This document shows positions 13,591 to 26,013 of a DNA stretch of 64,000 nt, in pieces (position 1 is the stretch's first letter; each line of letters starts with the position of its first letter). The notes under the pieces were generated by a model. That model saw nothing but the letters and a program-made list of their open reading frames with translations, did no database searches and was not told the origin of the DNA. The stretch is from NCBI RefSeq assembly GCF_043290135.1, contig NC_134701.1, positions 61,004,502 through 61,068,501 of the forward strand. The letters run 5' to 3'. Source of the DNA: Rhipicephalus microplus. Lineage: Eukaryota; Arthropoda; Arachnida; Ixodida; Ixodidae. A program made the position numbers and the translations under genes.

Positions 13591-14098
13591 ATTGCGTTTC
13601 GTATTCGCTTGAAGAGCTACGGATCTGAGTTTTCCTGACAGTTATGATTTTTTCATCCTTTGTCAAAGCAATATATGCCACTCCCGCCGTGTATGACGTG
13701 TATGAGCCGTCAGTGTATACGTGAATGACATTTGTTTTGAAAATAACTGCTTCTTGTGATGGTGAGAGTTTAGTGAAACTAAATTTATATTTTAATGGGG
13801 TGATGAGCCCACAGACTGCATGGATATAGTATGTCAGCCAGTTTGAAGATTTTATGATTACGAAGCCGCTTGATGTTTCAAATTTTTCATCATTATCAGT
13901 GAGGCTTTGAAGGTTTATTAGAAGCGATAGACGGTCTGTGTAAATGTGGGCTGGCGTGCTAAAGTAACTTGTAATTACGAAATGGAGTGCTTCTTGGAAT
14001 GCAAATAATTCCGTGTCGTATTCGCTTGAAGAGCTACGGATCCGAGTTTTCCTGACAGTTATGATTTTTTCATTCTTTGTCAAAGCAATATATGCCAC
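13367..14098 (-). pseudogene. In-frame fusion of two adjacent RNase H fragments (243 codons)
   Basis: This is the longest open frame in the array. It exists because the unit junction near 13790 has one T fewer in the short T run before aatgggg than neighbouring junctions, giving a 3n-length unit and letting two units read in one frame. On the minus strand it reads a first fragment (catalytic-type Glu in TEL, Asp in IYTD), the junction SNWLTYYIHAVCGLIT, the linker KFSFTKLSPSQEAV, then a second, fuller fragment with YTDGS, TQL (Glu to Gln) and IYTD. Neither fragment has the fourth active-site Asp. It shows the parent linker and RNase H reading continuously, but is most likely an accident of one slipped base and not a gene. 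Confidence 0.7.
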
Positions 14099-15346
14099 TC
14101 CCGCCGTGTATGACGTGTATGAGCCGTCAATGTATACGTGAATGACTTTTGTTTTGAAAATACCTGCTTCTTGTGATGGTGAGAGTTTAGTGAAACTAAA
14201 TTTATATTTTTAATGGGGTGATGAGCCCACAGACTGCATGGATATAGTATGTCAGCCAGTTTGAAGATGGTATGGTTACGAAGCCGCTTGATGTCTCAAA
14301 TTTTTCTTCATTATCAGTGAGACTTTGAAGGTTCATTAGAAGCAATAGACGGTCTGTGTAAATGTGGGCTGGCGTGCTAAAGTTACTTGTAAATACGAAA
14401 TTGAGTGCTTCTTGGAATGCAATTATTGCGTTTCGTATTCGCTTGAAAAGCTACGGATCTGAGTTTTCCTGACAGTTATGATTTTTTCATCCTTTGTCAA
14501 AGCAATATATGCCACTCCCGCCGTGTATGACGTGTATGAGCCGTCAGTGTATACGTGAATGACATTTGTTTTGAAAATAACTGCTTCTTGTGATGGTGAG
14601 AGTTTAATGAAACTAAATTTATATTTTTAATGGGGTGATGAGCCCACAGACTGCATGGATATAGTATGTCAGCCAGTTTGAAGATTTTATGATTACGAAG
14701 CCGCTTGATGTTTCAAACTTTTCTTCATTATCAGTGAGACTTTGAAGGTTCATTAGATTAGAAGCGATAGACGGTCTGTGTAAATGTGGGCTGGCGTGCT
14801 AAAGTAACTTGTAAATACGAAATTGAGTGCTTCTTGGAATGCAAATAATTGCGTGTCGTATTCGCTTGAAGAGCTACGGATCTGAGTTTTTCTGACAGTT
14901 ATGATTTTTTCATCCTTTGTCAAAGCAATATATGCCACTCCCGCCGTGTATGACGTGTATGAGCTGTCAGTGTATACGTGAATGACTTTTGTTTTGAAAC
15001 TAACTGCTTCTTGTGATGGTGAGAGTTTAGTGAAACTAAATTTATATTTTTAATGGGGTGATGAGCCCAGAGACTGCATGTATATAGTATGTCAGCCAGT
15101 TTGAAGATTGTATGGTTACGAAGCCGCTTGATGTTTCAAATTTTTCATCATTATCAGTGAGACTTTGAAGGTTCATTAGAAGCGATAGACGGTCTGTGTA
15201 AATGTGGGCTGGCGTGCTAAAGTTACTTGTAAATACGAAATTGAGTGCTTCTTGGAATGCAAATAATTCCGTGTCGTATTTGCTTGAAGAGCTACGGATC
15301 TGAGTTTTCCTGACAGTTATGATTTTTTCATTCTTTGTCTAAGCAA

Positions 15347-18295
15347 TATATGCCACTCCCGCGTGTATGACGTGTATTAGCTGTCAGTGTATACGTGAAT
15401 GACATTTGTTTTGAAAATAACTGCTTCTTGTGATGGTGAGAGTGTAGTGAAACTAAATTTATATTTTAAATGGGGTCATGAGCCCACCGACTGCATGGAT
15501 ATAGTATGTCAGCCAGTTTGAAGATTGTATGGTTACGAAGCCGCTTGATGTTTCTAATTTTTCTTCATTATCAGTGAGACCTTGAAGGTTCATTAGAAGC
15601 GATAGACGGTCTGTGTAAATGTGGGCTGGCGTGCTAAAGTTACTTCTAAATACGAAATTGAGTGCTTCTTGGAATGCAAATAATTGCGTTTCGTATTCGC
15701 TTGAAGAGCTACGGATCTGAGTTTTCCTGACAGTTATGATTTTTTCATCCTTTGTCAAAGCAATATATGCCACTCCCGCCGTGTATGACGTGTATGAGCC
15801 GTCAGTGTATACGTGAATGACATTTGTTTTGAAAATAACTGCTTCTTGTGATGGTGAGAGTTTAGTGAAACTAAATTTATATTTTTAATGGGGTGATGAG
15901 CCCACAGACTGCATGGATATAGTATGTCAGCCAGTTTGAAGATTTTATGAGTACGAAGCCGCTTGATGTTTCAAATTTTTCATCATTATCAGTGAGGCTT
16001 TGAAGGTTCATTAGAAGCGATAGACGGTCTGTGTAAATGTGGGCTGGCGTGCTAAAGTAACTTGTAAATACGAAATGGAGTGTTTCTTGGAATGCAAATA
16101 ATTCCGTGTCGTATTCGCTTGAAGAGCTACGGATCTGAGTTTTCCTGACAGTTATGATTTTTTCATCCTTTGTCAAAGCAATATTAACACTCCCGCCGTG
16201 TATGACGTGTATGAGCCGTCAATGTATACGTGAATGACTTTTGTTTTGAAAATACCTGCTTCTTGTGATGGTGAGAGTTTAGTGAAACTAAATTTATATT
16301 TTTAATGGGGTGATGAGCCCACAGACTGCATGGATATAGTATGTCAGCCAGTTTGAAGATGGTATGGTTACGAAGCCGCTTGATGTCTCAAATTTTTCTT
16401 CATTATCAGTGAGACTTTGAAGGTTCATTAGAAGCGATAGACGGTCTGTGTAAATGTGGGCTGGCGTGCTAAAGTTACTTGTAAATACGAAATTGAGTGC
16501 TTCTTGGAATGCAATTAATTGCGTTTCGTATTCGCTTGAAAAGCTACGGATCTGAGTTTTCCTGACAGTTATGATTTTTTCATCCTTTGTCAAAGCAATA
16601 TATGCCACTCCCGCCGTGTATGACGTGTATGAGCTGTCAGTGTATACGTGAATGACTTTTGTTTTGAAAATAACTGCTTCTTGTGGTGGTGAGAGTTTAG
16701 TGAAACTAAATTTATATTTTTAATGGGGTGATGAGCCCAGAGACTGCATGTATATAGTATGTCAGCCAGTTTGAAGATTGTATGGTTACGAAGCCGCTTG
16801 ATGTTTCAAATTTTTCATCATTATCAGTGAGACTTTGAAGGTTCATTAGAAGCGATAGACGGTCTGTGTAAATGTGGGCTGGCGTGCTAAAGTTACTTGT
16901 AAATACGAAATTGAGTGCTTCTTGGAATGTAAATAATTGCGTGTCGTATTCGCTTGAAGAGCTACGGATCTGAGTTTTCCTGACAGTTATGATTTTTTCA
17001 TTCTTTGTCTAAGCAATATATGCCACTCCCGCGTGTATGACGTGTATTAGCTGTCAGTGTATACGTGAATGACATTTGTTTTGAAAATAACTGCTTCTTG
17101 TTAACTGCTTCTTGTGATGGTGAGAGTTTAGTGAAACTAAATTTATATTTTAATTGGGGTGATGAGCCCACAGACTGCATGGATATAGTATGTCAGCCAG
17201 TTTGAAGATTGTATGGTTACGAAGCCGCTTGATGTTTCAAATTTTTCTTCATTATCAGTGAGACCTTGAAGGTTCATTGGAAGCGATAGACGGTCTGTGT
17301 AAATGTGGGCTGGCGTGCTAAAGTTACTTGTAAATACGAAATTGAGTGCTTCTTGGAATGCAAATAATTGCGTTTCGTATTCGCTTGAAGAGCTACGGAT
17401 CTGAGTTTTCCTGACAGTTATGATTTTTTCATCCTTTGTCAAAGCAATATATGCCACTCCCGCCGTGTATGACGTGTATGAGCTGTCAGTGTATGCGTGA
17501 ATGACTTTTGTTTTGAAAATAACTGCTTCTTTTGATGGTGAGAGTTTAGTGAAACTAAATATATATTTTTAATGGGGTGATGAGCCCACAGATTGCATGG
17601 ATATAGTATATAAGCCAGTTTGAAGATTGTATGGTTACGAAGCCGCTTGATGTTTCAAAATTTTCATCATTATCAGTGAGACTTTGAAGGTTCATTAAAA
17701 GCGGTAGACGGTCTGTGTAAATGTGGGCTTGCGTGCTAAAGTTACTTGTAAATACGAAATTGAGTGCTTCTTGGAATGCAAATAATTGCGTTTCGTATTC
17801 GCTTGAAGAGCTACGGATCTGAGTTTTCCTGACAGTTATGATTTTTTCATCCTTTGTCAAAGCAATATATGCCACTCCCGCCGTGTATGACGTGTATGAG
17901 CTGTCAGTGTAGACGTGAATGACTTTTGTTTTGAAAATAACTGCTTCTTGTGATGGTGAGAGTTTAGTAAAACTAAATTTATTTCTTTATTGGGGTGAAG
18001 AGTGCACAGACTGCATGGATATAGTATGTCAGCCAGTTTGAAGATTTTATGATTACGAAGCCGCTTGATGTTTCAATTTTTTCATCATTATCAGTGAGAC
18101 TTTGAAGGTTCATTAGAAGCGATAGACGGTCTGTGTAAATGTGGGCTCGCGTGCTAAAGTTACTTGTAAATACGAAATTCAGTGCTTCTTAGAATGCAAA
18201 TAATTCCGTGTCGTATTTGCTTGAAGAGCTACGGATCGGAGTTTTCCTGACAGTTATGATTTTTTCATTCTTTGTCTAAGCAATATATGCCACTC
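15347..18295 (-). repeat. Higher-order block copy of 6962-9910
   Basis: This is the second copy of the seven-unit block described for 6962-9910. The two diverge near 9912/18296, where one has cccgccgtgtatg and the other cccgcgtgtatg. The adjoining stretch 14.2-14.94 kb instead matches 6.24-6.97 kb at an offset of 7967 bp, so two separate exchange events are needed. Confidence 0.75.
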
Positions 18296-20066
18296 CCGCG
18301 TGTATGACGTGTATTAGCTGTCAGTGTATACGTGAATGACATTTGTTTTGAAAATAACTGCTTCTTGTGATGGTGAGAGTTTAGTGAAACTAAATTTATA
18401 TTTTAAATGGGGTGATGAGCCCACCGACTGCATGGATATAGTATGTCAGCCAGTTTGAAGATTGTATGGTTACGAAGCCGCTTGAAGTTTCTAGTTTTTC
18501 TTCAATATCAGTGAGACCTTGAAGGTTCATTAGAAGCGATAGACGGTCTGTGTAAATGTGGGCTGGCGTGCTAAAGTTACTTGTAAATACGAAATTGAGT
18601 GCTTCTTGGAATGCAAATAATTGCGTTTCGTATTCGCTTGAAGAGATACGGATCTGAGTTTTCCTGACAGTTATGATTTTTTCATCCTTTGTCAAAGCAA
18701 TATATGCCACTCCCGCCGTGTATGACGTGTATGAGCCGTCAGTGTATACGTGAATGACATTTGTTTTGAAAATACCTGCTTCTTGTGATGGTGAGAGTTT
18801 AGTGAAACTAAATTTATATTTTTAATGGGGTGATGAGCCCACAGACTGCATGGATATAGTATGTCAGCCAGTTTGAAGATTTTATGATTACGAAGCTGCT
18901 TGATGTTTCAAATTTTTCATCATTATCAGTGAGGCTTTGAAGGTTCATTAGAAGCGATAGACGGTCTGTGTAAATGGGGGCTGGCGTGCTAAAGTAACTT
19001 GTAAATACGAAATGAAGTGCTTCTTGTAATGCAAATAATTCCGTGTCGTATTCGCTTGAAGAACTACGGATCTGAGTTTTCCTGACAGTTATAATTTTTT
19101 CATCCTTTGTCAAAGCAATATATGCCACTCCCGCCGTGTATGACGTGTATGAGCTGTCAATGTATACGTGAATGACTTTTGTTTTGAAAATACCTGCTTC
19201 TTGTGATGGTGAGAGTTTAGTGAAACCTAATTTATATTTTTAATGGGGTGATGAGCCCACAGACTGCATGGATATAGTATGTCAGCCAGTTTGAAGATTG
19301 TATGGTTACGAAGCCGCTTGATGTTTCAAACTTTTCTTCATTATCAGTGAGACTTTGAAGGTTCATTAGATTAGAAGCGATAGACGGTCTGTGTAAATGT
19401 GGGCTGGCGTGCTAAAGTTACTTGTAAATACGAACTGGAGTGCTTCTTGGAATGCAAATAATTCCGTTTCGTATTCGCTTGAAGAGCTACGGATCTGAGT
19501 TTTCCTGACAGTTATGATTTTTTCATTCTTTGTCAAAGCAATATATGTCACTCCTGCCGTGTATGACGTGTATGAGCTGTCAGTGTATACGTGAATGACT
19601 TTTGTTTTGAAAATAACTGCTTCTTGTGATGGTGAGAGTTTAGTGAAACTAATTTTATATTTTTAATGAGGTGATGAGTCCACAGACTGCATGGACATAG
19701 TATGTCAGCCAGTTCAAAGGTTGTATGGTTAAGAAGCCGCTTGATGTTTCCAATTTTTCATAATTATCAGTAAGACTTTGAAGGTTCATTAGAAGCGATA
19801 GACGGTCTGTGTAATTGTGGGCTGGCGTGCTAAAGTTACTTGTAAATACGAAATTGATTGCTTCTTGGAATGCAAATAATTCTGTGTCGTATTCGCTTGA
19901 AGAGCTACGGATCTGAGTTTTCCTGACAGTTATGATTTTTTCATCCTTTGTCAAAGCAATATATGCCACTCCCGCCGTGTATGACGTGTATGAGCTGTCA
20001 GTGTATACGTGAATGACTTTTGTTTTGAAAATAATTGCTTCTTTTGATGGTGAGAGTTTAGTGAAA

Positions 20067-20528
20067 CTAAATATATATTTTTAATGGGGTGATGAGCCCA
20101 CAGATTGCATGGATATAGTATGTCAGCCAGTTTGAAGATTGTATGGTTACGAAGCCGCTTGATGTTTCAAAATTTTCATCATTATCAGTGAGACTTTGAA
20201 GGTTCATTAAAAGTGGTAGACGGTCTGTGTAAATGTGGGCTGGCGTGCTAAGGTTACTTGTAAATACGAACTGGAGTGCTTCTTGGAATGCAAATAATTC
20301 CGTTTCGTATTCGCTTGAAGAGCTACGGATCTGAGTTTTCCTGACAGTTATGATTTTTTCATCCTTTGTCAAAGCAATATATGTCACTCCTGCCGTGTAT
20401 GACGTGTATGAGCTGTCAGTGTATACGTGAATGACTTTTGTTTTGAAACTAACTGCTTCTTGTGATGGTGAGAGTTTAGTGAATATAAATTTATATTTAG
20501 GATGGGGTGATGAGCCCACAGACTGCAT
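20067..20528 (-). pseudogene. RNase H N-terminal fragment with linker, 153 codons
   Basis: It has the same layout as the 151-codon fragments: junction Met, linker FTKLSPSQEAV, YTDSS, EYETELFAFQEAL, IYTDRLPLL, ending in ICGLITPLKIYI. It carries all three N-terminal active-site positions but no C-terminal RNase H. Its right part (LPLLMNLQSLTDNDENFE) belongs to a different unit subtype from the 3297 fragment, so the unit looks mosaic. Confidence 0.55.
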
Positions 20529-22169
20529 GTATATAGTATGTCAGCCAGTTTGAACATTGTATGGTTACGAAGCCGCTTGATGTTTCAAATTTTTCATCAT
20601 TATCAGTGAGACTTTGAAGGTTCATTAGACGCGATAGATGGTCTGTGTAAATGTGGGCTGGCGTGCTAAAGTTACTTGTAAATACGAAATTGATTGCTTC
20701 TTGGAATGCAAATAATTCTGTGTCGTATTCGCTTGAAGAGCTACGAATCTGAGTTTTCCTGACACTGATGATTTTTTCATCCTTTGTCAAAGCAATATAT
20801 GCCACTCCCGCCGTGTATGACGTGTATGAGCTGTCAGTGTATACGTGAATGACTTTTGTTTTGAAACTAACTGCTTCTTGTGATGGTGAGAGTTTAGTGA
20901 AACTAAATTTATATTTTTAATGGGGTGATGAGCCCACAGACTGCATGTATATAGTATGTCAGCCAGTTTGAAGATTGTATGGTTACGAAGCCGCTTGATG
21001 TTTCAAATTTTTCATCATTATCAGTGAGACTTCGAAGGTTCATTAGAAGCGATAGACGGTCTGTGTAAATGTGGGCTGGCGTGCTAAAGTTACTTGTAAA
21101 TACGAAATTGAGTGCTTCTTGGAATGTAAATAATTGCGTGTCGTATTCGCTTGCAGAGCTACGGATCTGAGTTTTCCTGACAGTTATGATTTTTTCATTC
21201 TTTGTCTAAGCGATATATGCCACTCCCGCGTGTATGACGTGTATTAGCTGTCAGTGTATACGTGAATGACATTTGTTTGGAAAATAACTGCTTCTTGTTA
21301 ACTGCTTCTTGTGATGGTGAGAGTTTAGTGAAACTAAATTTATATTTTAAATGGGGTGATGAGCCCACAGACTGCATGGATATAGTATGTCAGCCAGTTT
21401 GAAGATTGTATGGTTACGAAGCCGCTTGATGTTTCAAATTTTTCTTCATTATCAGTGAGACCTTGAAGGTTCATTAGAAGCGATAGACGGTCTGTGTAAA
21501 TGTGGAATGGCGTGCTAAAGCTACTTGTAAATACGAAATTGAGTGCTTCTTGGAATGCAAATAATTGCGTTTCGTATTCGCTTGAAGAGCTACGGATCTG
21601 AGTTTTCCTGACAGTTATGATTTTTTCATCCTTTGTCAAAGCAATATATGTCACTCCTGCCGTGTATGACGTGTATGAGCTGTCAGTGTATACGTGAATG
21701 ACTTTTGTTTTGAAAATAACTGCTTCTTGTGATGGTGAGAGTTTAGTAAAACTAAATTTATATTTTTAATGGGGTGATGAGCCCACAAACTGCATGGATA
21801 TAGTATGTCAGCCAGTTTGAAGATTGTATGGTTACGAAGCCGCTTGATGTTTCAAATTTTTCATCATTATCAGTGAGACTTTGAAGGTTCATTAAAAGCG
21901 ATAGACGGTCTGTGTAAATGTGGGCTGGCGTGCTAAGGTTACTTGTAAATACGAACTGGAGTGCTTCTTGGAATGCAAATAATTCCGTTTCGTATTCGCT
22001 TGAAGAGCTACGGATCTGAGTTTTCCTGACAGTTATGATTTTTTCATCCTTTGTCAAAGCAATATATGCCACTCCCGCCGTGTATGACGTGTATGAGCTG
22101 TCAGTGTATACGTGAATGACTTTTGTTTTGAAAATAATTGCTTCTTTTGATGGTGAGACTTTAGTGAAA

Positions 22170-22631
22170 CTAAATATATATTTTTAATGGGGTGATGAGC
22201 CCACAGATTGCATGGATATAGTATGTCAGCCAGTTTGAAGATTGTATGGTTACGAAGCCGCTTGATGTTTCAAAATTTTCATCATTATCAGTGAGACTTT
22301 GAAGGTTCATTAAAAGTGGTAGACGGTCTGTGTAAATGTGGGCTGGCGTGCTAAGGTAACTTGTAAATACGAACTGGAGTGCTTCTTGGAATGCAAATAA
22401 TTCCGTTTCGTATTCGCTTGAAGAGCTACGGATCTGAGTTTTCCTGACAGTTATGATTTTTTCATCCTTTGTCAAAGCAATATATGTCACTCCTGCCGTG
22501 TATGACGTGTATGAGCTGTCAGTGTATACGTGAATGACTTTTGTTTTGAAACTAACTGCTTCTTGTGATGGTGAGAGTTTAGTGAATATAAATTTATATT
22601 TTTGATGGGGTGATGAGCCCACAGACTGCAT
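22170..22631 (-). pseudogene. RNase H N-terminal fragment with linker, 153 codons
   Basis: It is a close relative of the fragment at 20067-20528 (2103 bp away), with substitutions such as HQKYKF and TSYLS. YTDSS, TEL and IYTD are present and the domain is truncated after FVTIQSSNWL. It overlaps the next fragment (22594-23049) because both read across the same junction in different frames. Confidence 0.55.
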
Positions 22632-23049
22632 GGATATAGTATGTCAGCCAGTTTGAAGATTGTATGGTTACGAAGCCGCTTGATGTTTCAAATTTTTCAT
22701 CATTATCAGTGAGACTTTGAAAATTCATTAAAAGCGATAGACGGTCTGTGTAAATGTGGGCTGGCGTGCTAAGGTTACTTGTAAATACGAACTGGAGTGC
22801 TTCTTGGAATGCAAATAATTCCGTGTCGTATTCGCTTGAAGAGCTACGGATCTGAGTTTTCCTGACAGTTATGATTTTTTCATCCTTTGTCAAAGCAATA
22901 TATGTCACTCCTGCCGTGTATGACGTGTATGAGCTGTCAGTGTATACGTGAATGACTTTTGTTTTGAAACTAACTGCTTCTTGTGATGGTGAGAGTTTAG
23001 TGAAACTAAATTTATATTTTTGATGGGGTGATGAGCCCACAGACTGCAT
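22594..23049 (-). pseudogene. RNase H N-terminal fragment with linker, 151 codons
   Basis: It reads a junction Met, linker FTKLSPSQEAV, YTDSS, EYDTELFAFQEAL and IYTDRLSLL, then ends in CGLITPSKI. All three N-terminal catalytic-type residues are retained. Together with 22170-22631 and the unit at 23012-23326, three consecutive units keep TEL, whereas many neighbours have TQL. Confidence 0.55.
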
Positions 23050-25595
23050 GGATATAGTATGTCAGCCAGTTTGAAGATTGTATGGTTACGAAGCCGCTTG
23101 ATGTTTCAAATTTTTCATCATTATCAGTGAGACTTTGAAGGTTCATTAAAAGCGATAGACGGTCTGTGTAAATGTGGGCTGGCGTGCTAAGGTAACTTGT
23201 AAATACGAACTGGAGTGCTTCTTGTAATGCAAATAATTCCGTGTCGTATTCGCTTGAAGAGCTACGGATCTGAGTTTTCCTGACAGTTATAATTTTTTCA
23301 TCCATTGTCAAAGCAATATATGCCACTCCCGCCGTGTATGACGTGTATGAGCCGTCAATGTATACGTGAATGACTTTTGTTTTGAAAATACCTGCTTCTT
23401 TTGATGGTGAGAGTTTAGTGAATATAAATATATATTTTTATTGGGGTGATGAGCCCACAGATTGCATGGATATAGTATGTCAGCCAGTTTGAAGATTGTA
23501 TGGTTACGAAGCCGCTTGATGTTTCAAAATTTTCATCATCATCAGTGAGACTTAGAAGGTTCATTAAAAGCGGTAGACGGTCTGTGTAAATGTGGGCTGG
23601 CGTGCTAAAGCTACTTGTAAATACGAACTGGAGTGCTTCTTGGAATGCAAATAATTCCGTGTCGTATTCGCTTGAAGAGCTACGAATCTGAGTTTTCCTG
23701 ACACTGATGATTTTTTCATCCTTTGTCAAAGCAATATATGCCACTCCCGCCGTGTATGACGTGTATGAGCTGTCAGTGTATACGTGAATGACTTTTGTTT
23801 TGAAACTAACTGCTTCTTGTGATGGTGAGAGTTTAGTGAAACTAAATTTATATTTTTAATGGGGTGATGAGCCCACAGACTGCATGTATATAGTATGTCA
23901 GCCAGTTTGAAGATTGTATGGTTACGAAGCCGCTTGATGTTTCAAATTTTTCATCATTATCAGTGAGACTTTGAAGGTTCATTAGAAGCGATAGACGGTC
24001 TGTGTAAATGTGGGCTGGCGTGCTAAAGTTACTTGTAAATACGAAATTGAGTGCTTCTTGGAATGTAAATAATTGCGTGTCGTATTCGCTTGAAGAGCTA
24101 CGGATCTGAGTTTTCCTGACAGTTATGATTTTTTCATTCTTTGTCTAAGCAATATATGCCACTCCCGCGTGTATGACGTGTATTAGCTGTCAGTGTATAC
24201 GTGAATGACATTTGTTTTGAAAATAACTGCTTCTTGTTAACTGCTTCTTGTGATGGTGAGAGTTTAGTGAAACTAAATTTATATTTTTAATGGGGTGATG
24301 AGCCCACAGACTGCATGGATATAGTATGTCAGCCAGTTTGAATATTGTATGGTTACGAAGCCGCTTGATGTTTCAAATTTTTCTTCATTATCAGTGAGAC
24401 CTTGAAGGTTCATTAGAAGCGATAGACGGTCTGTGTAAATGTGGGCTGGCGTGCTAAAGTTACTTGTAAATACGAAATTGAGTGCTTCTTGGAATGCAAA
24501 TAATTGCGTTTCGTATTCGCTTGAAGAGCTACGGATCTGAGTTTTCCTGACAGTTATGATTTTTTCATCCTTTGTCAAAGCAATATATGCCACTCCCGCC
24601 GTGTATGACGTGTATGAGCTGTCAGTGTATGCGTGAATGACTTTTGTTTTGAAAATAACTGCTTCTTTTGATGGTGAGAGTTTAGTGAAACTAAATTTAT
24701 ATTTTTAATGGTGTGATGAGCTAACAGACTGCATGGATAAAGTATGTCAGCCAGTTTGAAGATTTTATGTTTACGAAGCCGCTTGATGTTTCAAATTTTT
24801 CATCATTATCAGTGAGACTTTGAAGGTTCATTAGAAGCGATAGACGGTCTGTGTAAATGTGGGCTGGCGTGCTAAAGTTACTTGTAAATACGAAATTGAG
24901 TGCTTCTTGGAATGCAAATAATTCCGTGTCGTATTTGCTTGAAGAGCTACGGATCTGAGTTTTCCTGACAGTTATGATTTTTTCATTCTTTGTCTATGCA
25001 ATATATGCCAATCCCGCGTGTATGACGTCTATTAGCTGTCAGTGTATACGTGAATGACATTTGTTTTGAAAATAACTGCTTCTTGTGATGGTGAGAGTGT
25101 AGTGAAACTAAATTTATATTTTAAATGGGGTGATGAGCCCACCGACTGCATGGATATAGTATGTCAGCCAGTTTGAAGATTGTATGGTTACGAAGCCGCT
25201 AGATGTTTCTAATTTTTCTTCATTATCAGTGAGACCTTGAAGGTTCATTAGAAGCGATAGACGGTCTGTGTAAATGTGGGCTGGCGTGCTAAAGTTACTT
25301 GTAAATACGAAATTGAGTGCTTCTTGGAATGCAAATAATTGCGTTTCGTATTCGCTTGAAGAGCTACGGATCTGAGTTTTCCTGACAGTTATGATTTTTT
25401 CATCCTTTGTCAAAGCAATATATGCCACTCCCGCCGTGTATGACGTGTATGAGCCGTCAGTGTATACGTGAATGACATTTGTTTTGAAAATAACTGCTTC
25501 TTGTGATGGTGAGAGTTTAGTGAAACTAAATTTATATTTTTAATGGGGTGATGAGCCCACAGACTGCATGGATATAGTATGTCAGCCAGTTTGAA

Positions 25596-26013
25596 GATTT
25601 TATGATTACGAAGCCGCTTGATGTTTCAAATTTTTCATCATTATCAGTGAGGCTTTGAAGGTTCATTAGAAGCGATAGACGGTCTGTGTAAATGTGGGCT
25701 GGCGTGCTAAAGTAACTTGTAATTACGAAATGGAGTGCTTCTTGGAATGCAAATAATTCCGTGTCGTATTCGCTTGAAGAGCTACGGATCTGAGTTTTCC
25801 TGACAGTTATGATTTTTTCATCCTTTGTCAAAGCAATATATGCCACTCCCGCCGTGTATGACGTGTATGAGCCGTCAATGTATTCGTGAATGACTTTTGT
25901 TTTGAAAATACCTGCTTCTTTTGATGGTGAGAGTTTAGTGAAACTAATTTTATATTTTTAATGGGGTGATGAGCCCACAGACTGCATGGATATAGTATGT
26001 CAGCCAGTTTGAA
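25596..26013 (-). repeat. Reference 418-bp satellite unit with three RNase H active-site positions
   Basis: This unit is phased on the array's right border, starting after cagtttgaa and ending with the next cagtttgaa. On the minus strand it reads linker, then Asp of YTDGS (25874-25876), Glu of TEL (25757-25759) and Asp of IYTD (25682-25684). The 39- and 25-codon spacings resemble Asp10-Glu48-Asp70 of Escherichia coli RNase HI (38 and 22). The domain is cut about 20-25 codons after the third residue, before the His/Asp part (HVG..GNE.AD in related elements), so no unit can encode a complete enzyme. The ORF ends just past the junction because 418 is 3n+1. The unit is typical of the array. Confidence 0.85.
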
